Shown here: piece by piece, positions 32,037-37,992 of the stretch
Numbering within the stretch: position 1 is the stretch's first letter
How the letters are laid out: each line of letters opens with the position of its first letter
Assembly: GCA_964641135.1 (NCBI GenBank)
Contig: CAZXJV010000017.1
Location: forward strand, 1 to 37,992
Length of the DNA: 37,992 bases
DNA from: Teretinema sp964641135
GTDB taxonomy: Bacteria; Spirochaetota; Spirochaetia; Treponematales; Treponemataceae
Direction of reading: 5' to 3'
Position numbers and translations under genes: made by a program
Notes under the pieces: generated by a model
What the model was told of the DNA's origin: nothing
Databases searched by the model: none
The model's input: the letters and a program-made list of their open reading frames with translations, nothing else

Positions 32037-33510
32037 TGAAACACCCGGGAAGGGAATACCCTTTTACCAGAATATACTGGATAAACGCAGCCGGCGCGTT
32101 AAACCCCCAAAGGGAGACAAGGCGGCCGTCACCGCAGGATCTGAGCGAGGCAGGTCCGACGGTCATGCCCGCACTGACCGTGCTGACCGCACCGGTCGTG
32201 CAGGCCGCATGGATCGCGAACATGCCGGCCCGCGCGGGCATCACGGTTCCGGACCCTCTGGCGACCGCCGACCGGCCCCGGCCTTTACCCCGCCAAAGCC
32301 TGCCGGCACGCCTGTGTTTGCCCCTCTTTCGGCAGAAACCCACCGGCTTCTTGATGCCTTTCCGGATATTGTTCAGGGTGTGCTGCCCCTTGACAGCCGC
32401 AGGCTGCAGGAATTGCCTAAAACAGTGCGGACCCTTTCGCACAGTCTTACTGATGAGCGCTCAACCCGGCGTACAGGTTACATGAACGACCCTGCTGTTC
32501 TTTCGGCCTATATCCGCTACTACCAGTGGTGGAACCTGGTGCGTCTGTGCCGTCTTTTTACCAACCTGCCTTTGGACCTGAGGTCCGGGGATGTATGTGC
32601 GGATTTTGGTTCAGGGCCCCTGACTGTCCCGCTGGCGCTGTGGATCAGCCGGCCGGAACTGCGTGCATTGAATCTGACCTGGTATTGCCTGGATATTTCT
32701 GCATCCAGCCTTGCTGCCGGCGAGGAGCTGTTTTTGTCACTGTGCGCCCGAACCGGAGGATCACCCTGGAAGATAGTGCGCATTAAAGGCGAGTTCGGAG
32801 CCCCTGTACGGCAAAAACTGCGGTTTGCTGTCAGTGCAAATATGTTTAACGAGCTTTTTTGGGACAGTCCCCAGCCCCTTGAGGAGCTGACAAAGCACCA
32901 TGCCGCTGCCCTTGCTGGTTTTTTGGAAGAAGGGCGGGCGGCTGTTCTTGTGGTCGAGCCCGGTATATCGCGGGCAGGACGGTTTGTAAGCCTGCTCCGC
33001 GATGCCCTTGCACGCCGCGGCTTTGATCCATCTTCTCCCTGTCCGCATCAGGCAGCCTGTCCTTTCCCGGGGTTAAGGAACGGCAAGTGGTGTCATTTTG
33101 CCTTTGATACCGCTGATGCCCCGCGCTCGCTGCATAAGCTTTCAGAAGCAGCCCATCTTTCCAAGGACCGGGCCGCGCTCAGCTATATCTATGCCTGTCG
33201 TTCTGGTGAAGATTCCTCTCTTGAGCAGACTCTTTCCGGCTCACCGTCTACAGTGGCGGTGAAAAACCCGGCAAACACAGACGGCAGCACCAGTGTACGG
33301 GTTGTTTCAGATGCAATACGCCTGCCCCACGGGCGGATTGGCCGGTATTGCTGTTCAGACCGCGGTATGGTTTTGCTTTCGGCCGGGCGCGGCGGATATG
33401 ACTGGGTGGCTGGTCTTGCTTCAGGTGCTGCCGTCTCGATACCGGAGGCACGAAAAAACGGGTCTGAGGAACGGGATGAAAAAACCGGAGCCCTGGTGCT
33501 GCGAATATAG
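32029..33510 (+). CDS. Rsm22-like small-subunit ribosomal methyltransferase family protein
   Basis: 493 residues. A disordered Arg/Gly/Asp/His-rich region (about 20-90) comes first and may bind RNA. A methyltransferase-like fold follows: VCADFGSGPLTVPLALWI as SAM motif I, then LTWYCLDISASSLAAG and AVSANMFNEL. The cysteine-histidine cluster CPHQAACPFPG followed by GKWCHF is the hallmark of Rsm22 proteins, which in mitochondria are needed for the small ribosomal subunit. The ATG at 32029 follows AAGGAAAC, overlapping the MerR stop; an earlier start at 31972 would lie wholly inside the regulator gene. Operon neighbour Der also serves the ribosome. Confidence 0.85.
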   Translation: MNNETPGKGIPFYQNILDKRSRRVKPPKGDKAAVTAGSERGRSDGHARTDRADRTGRAGRMDREHAGPRGHHGSGPSGDRRPAPAFTPPKPAGTPVFAPLSAETHRLLDAFPDIVQGVLPLDSRRLQELPKTVRTLSHSLTDERSTRRTGYMNDPAVLSAYIRYYQWWNLVRLCRLFTNLPLDLRSGDVCADFGSGPLTVPLALWISRPELRALNLTWYCLDISASSLAAGEELFLSLCARTGGSPWKIVRIKGEFGAPVRQKLRFAVSANMFNELFWDSPQPLEELTKHHAAALAGFLEEGRAAVLVVEPGISRAGRFVSLLRDALARRGFDPSSPCPHQAACPFPGLRNGKWCHFAFDTADAPRSLHKLSEAAHLSKDRAALSYIYACRSGEDSSLEQTLSGSPSTVAVKNPANTDGSTSVRVVSDAIRLPHGRIGRYCCSDRGMVLLSAGRGGYDWVAGLASGAAVSIPEARKNGSEERDEKTGALVLRI

Positions 33511-33534
33511 GATGCTGTCTGTAAACAGGTCTTT

Positions 33535-34431
33535 TTATCTGCGCAAAAGCATAACCAGCGAAAAAATCACCAGATCCTGCATGGCATGTATGATCCATGC
33601 TGCTAAAAACCCGCGTGTTTCCAGCATGGCCCTTGTCATAAACCAGCCCAAAAGGCCTGACGCGGCAGCGCCCGCCAGGCCACCGGGGATTCCGGCATAA
33701 TGGGCCGCGCCGAAATAAAAGCCGGCAAGAATTGCAGTCAGCCGGTCATCAATGCGTCCTGCAAGGGGGGCGGCTATAGTATTGCGATACAGAATTCCTT
33801 CTGCAAAAGCATTCGCGGCGGCCAGCGGAATCAGCAGCGGTAGAGCCGAAACCCGGAGCTGAACATTCTGCAGCGGCCTGAAACCGGTAACAGTCAGTAT
33901 GGAAAGCAGGGCTGTTCCGCCTGCAATACAAAGGCCCGAGACAAGGGCAAGCCGCAGCCATTTTATTTCCCGGTCTTTAATCCCCAGCCATCCAATGCCC
34001 CGTGCGCGCCTGTACAGCTCTCCGGGTTTTAAAAGTGCCTGTCCGGATGAACCAAGTCCGGCTGTCAGAACAATGGCAAGCAGGAAAGCTCCGATCAGTT
34101 TAAGGGCTATCGCTTCCTGAAAGCCGGCGAGCTGATCCGCTCCGGAAAAAACAGATCTCCACACAGGAATCAGGGTAAGACGGTTGCCCCAGACCGTAAA
34201 GATGTGCGCTGCCAATACTGCGGCCGCAAGCGGCTTGAATGGCGTAAGCCGGGGGTCCCGCAGCGAAGCGATAAGGGCAGCTGCCAGAATCACGGTTTGG
34301 GTCCAGATCAACCATACCGGCAGAGTAATCCTCAGCAGATGACAGACAAGGGCCGGCAGGGCTGAACCTGCGGCAACAAGAAATGCCGCCGGCAAAAGGC
34401 CTGCCGGTATCTTCAGATCTGGCGCCTTCAT
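33535..34431 (-). CDS. CPBP-family intramembrane protein (Rce1/Abi-like), variant active site
   Basis: 298 residues with about eight hydrophobic helices. The CPBP core is in the last third: ANAFAEGILYRN stands where EExxxR is expected (the second Glu is Gly here), GFYFGAAHYAG supplies the FxxxH motif, and WIIHAMQDLVIF supplies the last His with Asp instead of Asn. Family members include CAAX-type proteases and bacteriocin-immunity proteins. With one Glu missing, activity is uncertain. It overlaps the pseudouridine synthase gene as TAATG, so the pair is co-translated. Its stop lies 24 nt from the convergent Rsm22-like gene. Confidence 0.8.
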   Translation of the reverse strand: MKAPDLKIPAGLLPAAFLVAAGSALPALVCHLLRITLPVWLIWTQTVILAAALIASLRDPRLTPFKPLAAAVLAAHIFTVWGNRLTLIPVWRSVFSGADQLAGFQEAIALKLIGAFLLAIVLTAGLGSSGQALLKPGELYRRARGIGWLGIKDREIKWLRLALVSGLCIAGGTALLSILTVTGFRPLQNVQLRVSALPLLIPLAAANAFAEGILYRNTIAAPLAGRIDDRLTAILAGFYFGAAHYAGIPGGLAGAAASGLLGWFMTRAMLETRGFLAAWIIHAMQDLVIFSLVMLLRR

Positions 34432-35201
34432 TAGCCGGTCTCCGCTTCGTTCAAAGGATCAGTCTTGAAGATTTTTGCAAGCTGTTTGCGTGTAGTGTCC
34501 AGGTCGCGGGGATATGGAGCTGTCCACTCCATCATTTCTCCTGTAACAGGATGTGCAAGCTCCAGTTTCCATGCATGCAGGCCCAGCCGGTCAAGAAGCG
34601 GCCGTTCCTCATAAGCGTCTCCCCGCCAGGATCGTTTAATTTTGGACAGATACAAAGCATCGGCCTGTCCATACAGAGGATCACAGACAATAGGCAGTCC
34701 GAGTTTTAAAAGATGAACGCGAATCTGGTGTGTCCGGCCGGTAAGGGGGCGGGCTTCCACCCATCCATAGCTACCGCAGGGACCGATCCATCTAAACCGG
34801 GTAACGGAGGGCTTACCATCCCGTTTATCCGCTACGGTGCGGTGCTTTAAATCGCCGTCAGCCCGAAGCGGAATATCTGTTTCGGTTTCTTCCCAGTCAG
34901 GCCGGCCGTTAACAAGGGCATGATAGGTTTTTTGCACCTGTCGTTCCTGAAAAGCCAGGGATAAGGCGCGGTGCGCCTCTTCTGTTCGGGCATATATAAC
35001 CAGACCTGATGTATCCTTATCGATGCGGTGAACAGCAAACAAGCGTTCTCCCTGTCCGCACAGGGCTTCGGCAGCGGCGTTGTCCAGACGGGGGGCGTCA
35101 GGATCCCAACGGTCGGCAGCAACCAGCAATCCGGGAGCCTTGTTTAAAACAACCAGGGCATCATCCTGGTATACAACAGTAAAAAGGGAAGGGCTTTTCA
35201 T
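34431..35201 (-). CDS. RluA-family pseudouridine synthase
   Basis: 256 residues. The catalytic Asp is in HRIDKDTSGLVIYA. Further family motifs are KTYHALVNG, a GWVEARPLTGRTHQIRVHL stretch, the DPLYG motif and LHAWKLELAHP. No S4 RNA-binding domain precedes it, as in the RluA/RluC-short group, so it probably modifies rRNA or tRNA; the exact uridine is unknown. Transcription starts at a promoter whose -10 ends 6 nt before the ATG. The stop is coupled to the CPBP gene (TAATG). Confidence 0.92.
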   Translation of the reverse strand: MKSPSLFTVVYQDDALVVLNKAPGLLVAADRWDPDAPRLDNAAAEALCGQGERLFAVHRIDKDTSGLVIYARTEEAHRALSLAFQERQVQKTYHALVNGRPDWEETETDIPLRADGDLKHRTVADKRDGKPSVTRFRWIGPCGSYGWVEARPLTGRTHQIRVHLLKLGLPIVCDPLYGQADALYLSKIKRSWRGDAYEERPLLDRLGLHAWKLELAHPVTGEMMEWTAPYPRDLDTTRKQLAKIFKTDPLNEAETG

Positions 35202-35207
35202 TTGCCC

Positions 35208-35236
35208 AGTATATCAGAATACCGGCCGGCTGACAA
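35208..35236 (-). promoter_or_regulatory. leaderless promoter of the pseudouridine synthase gene
   Basis: TTGTCA (35231-35236), exactly 17 bp, TATACT (35208-35213), then 6 nt to the ATG at 35201. There is no ribosome binding site. This is one of the cleanest examples of the leaderless layout here. Confidence 0.75.
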
Positions 35237-35304
35237 ACCTGCCCGGCCGTGCTCCGGAGGGTACAGCTCTGGCCCGCGCCGTGCGCCAGGCCGTGCGCCT
35301 GCGC

Positions 35305-37149
35305 TTACCGCTCGTCCGGAATGCTTATGCGAAATCTGCACCCCTGGCCTTCCCTGCTTTTAAGGTTCACCTTTCCGCCGTGTGCAAGGGCGATGTGTCG
35401 TACAATCGAAAGCCCGAGGCCGGTACCGCCGGTATCCCGGCTGCGGCCCTTATCCAGGCGGTAAAAGCGCTCAAAAATTCGTTCCTGGTAGCGGGCCGGT
35501 ATACCGGGGCCGTTATCTGTAACGGTCAGTACCAGTCGCGGTTTTTTGCCGTTTTTTGTTTTAATCTCTGCTTCAATAAGTACCAGTGATCCTTCCGGGC
35601 AGTAGGTGATTGCATTCTTGACCAGGTTTACCAGCGCCTGTTCAATCAGGCCCGAATTTACCCTGAATGACAGCGAAGACGGGTGTATAAAACTCAGCTG
35701 GATCCCCCGCTCCCTGGCAGGTTCGGCACACAGCTGTTCCACCGAGCGTAACAGCAGCAGAATATCAGATTTTTCGCGGGGTACCTCACGCTGTTCATCC
35801 TGTTCAAGGCGGGAGATCGTCAAAAGATCTTCAATAATTGCGCTTAACCGCTGGGATTGCTGGTCCATGATCTCCAGAAACCGCCGGGCGGCTACGCTGT
35901 CATCGATTGCACCGTCTTTAAGGGTTTCAATAAACCCTTTAATTGACGTAATCGGTGTTTTAAGTTCGTGCGATACATTGGCCACAAAATCTTTACGTAT
36001 CCGTTCCAGGCGTGTCAGGCGGGTAATGTCGCTGAAAACCAGCAGCAATGCTGGCCCGTCTGTACCTGCGCCGCCAACAGGAGCGCTTTTTGCCAGAAGC
36101 CACCGGCTTCCCTTTGATGGTTTGTCCGATGCCAGTTCCACGGTCAGCTCTGTGCGTTCATCACCCGGCGGCAGGGTGCCCATGCCGAGTGAGTGTATTG
36201 CAAATTCGGAAATTGACGTATTGTCTATCAGATTGGCAAGATCCTGCCCGGCGGCCGCGGCTCCGTCTATGCCGAATACCCGTTCAGCCGCAGGATTAAC
36301 CCTCAGCACCCGGCATTCGCTGTCCAGAACAATCAGTGCATCGTTTATCGCCTGAACAATAGCTTCGGTTTCCCGGCCGGAATCATCCAGGCGGCGGATC
36401 CGTTCGGCCAGACGGTCCGAAAGATCGCTGTATACTGCAGCAAGACTGCCGAACTCGCGCGGCCAGGAAGCTTCTGCAAGCTCTTTAAAGCTGTTTTTCG
36501 GGTTTGCAGCACCTTCGGACCACCCCGCAGCAGCACGTTCCAGCATGGTAAGCGGCACCACAAATCTTCGACCGGCTAACAGCGCTCCTGCCATTGCCGC
36601 AAGCAGGATGGCAGAAGCCGACAGCACCACCGCCACTGTCATGTGCCGGGATGCGGTCTGTACATATTCAAGAGTGATAGACAGCCTGATAATCAGGTTA
36701 TGCCAGGGCAGGGCGTGATAGACCATCGGTTTTTGTATTGATGCGCTGTAACGTACCGCCGACCCGGGTTTTCCTGCAAGGGCCTGTGCCACCTCGGGGC
36801 GCCGGGCGTGATTCTCAAGCAGCCGGGGATCCGCATTTGAATCGGCCAGAACCCGGCCCTCGCGGTTAATAATCGTCAGTCTGAACTCGGGTTCTGCTCC
36901 GAATCGCTCGGCAAATTCCTGAAGCCAGGCTTCGTCTGCTTCATTCCCTTCCTGTCTACGCAGTTCCCCTTCAAGAAGGTGGGCAACAGCTGTTCCTACC
37001 TGATGCAGATTGTGGGCGCTTTGCCGCCATGCTGTACGGCGCACCGCGTTCAGGCTTACCAGTGTAAAGGCCGCAAACGAAACCAGCAGTACCCCGGCAG
37101 TTGCGGTCAACAGATACAGTCGAATGCCGGGCTGCCGGTTCTTTCTCAT
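35305..37149 (-). CDS. phoR: PhoR-type sensor histidine kinase
   Basis: 614 residues. A membrane helix (10-33), an extracytoplasmic sensor of about 135 residues, and a second helix (171-192) are followed by a linker, a PAS domain (about 260-380), the dimerisation domain with FVANVSHELKTPIT (His394) and an ATPase domain (TVTDNGPGIPARYQERIFERF, split here at GPGIP; GGTGLGLSIV). The layout is that of PhoR/ResE-like kinases. The ATG overlaps the response regulator stop as ATGA. A role in phosphate sensing is not proven, as no phoU or pst genes are in the window. The symbol is given by architecture only. Confidence 0.9.
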   Translation of the reverse strand: MRKNRQPGIRLYLLTATAGVLLVSFAAFTLVSLNAVRRTAWRQSAHNLHQVGTAVAHLLEGELRRQEGNEADEAWLQEFAERFGAEPEFRLTIINREGRVLADSNADPRLLENHARRPEVAQALAGKPGSAVRYSASIQKPMVYHALPWHNLIIRLSITLEYVQTASRHMTVAVVLSASAILLAAMAGALLAGRRFVVPLTMLERAAAGWSEGAANPKNSFKELAEASWPREFGSLAAVYSDLSDRLAERIRRLDDSGRETEAIVQAINDALIVLDSECRVLRVNPAAERVFGIDGAAAAGQDLANLIDNTSISEFAIHSLGMGTLPPGDERTELTVELASDKPSKGSRWLLAKSAPVGGAGTDGPALLLVFSDITRLTRLERIRKDFVANVSHELKTPITSIKGFIETLKDGAIDDSVAARRFLEIMDQQSQRLSAIIEDLLTISRLEQDEQREVPREKSDILLLLRSVEQLCAEPARERGIQLSFIHPSSLSFRVNSGLIEQALVNLVKNAITYCPEGSLVLIEAEIKTKNGKKPRLVLTVTDNGPGIPARYQERIFERFYRLDKGRSRDTGGTGLGLSIVRHIALAHGGKVNLKSREGQGCRFRISIPDER

Positions 37150-37838
37150 TCATCCCTCAGCCGGTAGCCTATGCCCCGCACTGTTTCCACAATATCGGCC
37201 TTGTCCAGCAGTTTTTTCCGTATGCTCAGCACCTGAACGTCAATTGAACGCTCGGTTACCGGATACGAACCGCCTTTTACCGCATTGATAATCTGGTTGC
37301 GTGAATACACGCGTCCCGGAGAGCGGGCAAGAAATTCAAGTATCTGGAATTCGGTAACAGAAAACTGCAGTTTTTCACCATCCGAAAACACCTCATGGCG
37401 TTCCGGGTCGATTGTAATCCCGTGTACCCGTACCGTGTCGCCGCCGGGTTCTATCGCCTTGCGGTTCCGCCTTCGCAAAATGGTGCGTACACGGGCTACA
37501 AGCACACGCGGTGAAAACGGCTTGGTTATATAATCCTCTGCGCCCAGCTCAAGCCCCAGAACAACATCGGAATCCTCTGTACGGGCGGTCACCATCACAA
37601 CCGGAATGGGGGCTGTTTCGGTTCTCTCGCGCAGGGCCCGGCACACATCAAGGCCGCTCATGTCGGGAAGCATCAGGTCAAGCAGTATCAGATCCGGATC
37701 AAGCTCCGCTGCAAGGCGCAGGGCATCAGCGCCGCAGGCAGCGGTACATACCCGGAAGCCTTCTTTTTCAAGGTTATAGCGCTCCAGTTCCAGAATGGCC
37801 GCCTCATCGTCAACAGCCAGGATAAGTTCATTGCTCAT
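37146..37838 (-). CDS. phoB: PhoB/OmpR-type response regulator
   Basis: 230 residues. The receiver domain holds the acidic pair (VDDE), the phosphorylated Asp in LILLDLMLPDMSG, Thr in VMVTAR and Lys in ITKPFSP. The winged-helix DNA-binding domain ends RSIDVQVLSIRKKLLDKADIVETVRGIGYRL (split: RSIDVQVLSIRKKL, VETVRGIGYRL). The start is ATG 37838; a TTG two codons upstream is less likely because a -10 ends 6 nt before the ATG. It is transcribed ahead of the kinase gene with an ATGA overlap. Confidence 0.92.
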   Translation of the reverse strand: MSNELILAVDDEAAILELERYNLEKEGFRVCTAACGADALRLAAELDPDLILLDLMLPDMSGLDVCRALRERTETAPIPVVMVTARTEDSDVVLGLELGAEDYITKPFSPRVLVARVRTILRRRNRKAIEPGGDTVRVHGITIDPERHEVFSDGEKLQFSVTEFQILEFLARSPGRVYSRNQIINAVKGGSYPVTERSIDVQVLSIRKKLLDKADIVETVRGIGYRLRDE

Positions 37839-37844
37839 AACCAA

Positions 37845-37873
37845 ACACTACACGCACGGCGCCGTTTTGTCAC
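37845..37873 (-). promoter_or_regulatory. leaderless promoter of the two-component operon
   Basis: GTGACA (37868-37873), exactly 17 bp, TAGTGT (37845-37850), then 6 nt to the ATG at 37838. The -10 is weak (three of six), which would fit an activated promoter. No ribosome binding site is present. Confidence 0.5.
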
Positions 37874-37917
37874 TTTCTTTAGCCGTTTTCTTACCAAAAA
37901 TTAATATTTTTTTAACT

Positions 37918-37953
37918 GAGGCTCTTACAAAAATCGAGGAGTTTTGAAAGAGC
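37918..37953. repeat. dispersed palindromic repeat, family II
   Basis: GAGGCTCTTACAAAA and TTTTGAAAGAGC form an inverted repeat (arms 37921-37932 and 37942-37953, 11 of 12 bases). It resembles the copies at 9321 and 26874. Nothing else could be identified between the two-component promoter and the window end. Confidence 0.7.
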
Positions 37954-37992
37954 TACCATAAATGTAGGTGGAGAATTTTGACAAGTTGTTGC

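Noticed and set aside
1..37992. tRNA, rRNA, CRISPR array or IS transposase
   Set aside because: No cloverleaf, T-arm consensus, regularly spaced repeats or transposase motif was found on either strand by eye.

Overview
The window looks like a chromosomal segment of a free-living, anaerobic, motile bacterium with an outer membrane. It is probably a spirochaete (Spirochaetota, Spirochaetaceae-like). This is an inference from three things: an oxygen-sensing di-iron protein paired with a soluble chemoreceptor, as known from Treponema; an HndABCD-type [FeFe] hydrogenase; and the overall gene content. No rRNA, tRNA, CRISPR array, phage or IS transposase was seen. There is one 10-base run of N (11195-11204), an assembly gap that cuts the start of a gene.

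Layout. 145-846: DUF1275/YoaK membrane protein. 815-4045 (minus): one large signalling gene (degenerate NTPase-like region, TPRs, GAF-like region, GGDEF) broken into two reading frames by a single in-frame TAG. 4220-9240 (minus): a five-gene operon for an electron-bifurcating [FeFe] hydrogenase (hndA, a small HATPase, hndB, hndC, hndD) with a promoter at one end and a clean intrinsic terminator at the other. 9381-11194 (minus): a lipoprotein and an NlpC/P60 hydrolase with a C-terminal barrel-like region. 11281-13008: acyl-CoA synthetase. 13066-15938 (minus): HAD phosphatase, CBS-HATPase, DRTGG and PHP proteins; the last three families are ones I associate with [FeFe]-hydrogenase loci. 16167-18014: ammonium transporter fused to a PAS region, with a leader that can fold in two exclusive ways. 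18029-19690 (minus): oxygen sensor plus chemoreceptor. 19746-22442 (minus): mnmA, a methyltransferase and a second DRTGG-like protein. 22487-25309 (minus): iron/heme/B12-type ABC transporter. 25371-26868: two phosphoesterases. 27011-27563: a MazEF-type toxin-antitoxin pair. 27603-28448 (minus): GerMN protein. 28529-33510: ptsI, der, merR-like and Rsm22-like genes in one tight run. 33535-35201 (minus): CPBP protein and pseudouridine synthase. 35305-37838 (minus): PhoB/PhoR-type two-component pair.

Two themes run across the window. First, many transcription units seem to be leaderless: a -10 hexamer lies 6-7 nt before the start codon, often with a -35 17-18 bp further upstream and no Shine-Dalgarno sequence. 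Second, two families of 35-42 bp palindromes are scattered between genes (64, 13024 and perhaps 27582; 9321, 26875 and 37918). All functional calls rest on motif recognition by eye; no database search was possible.
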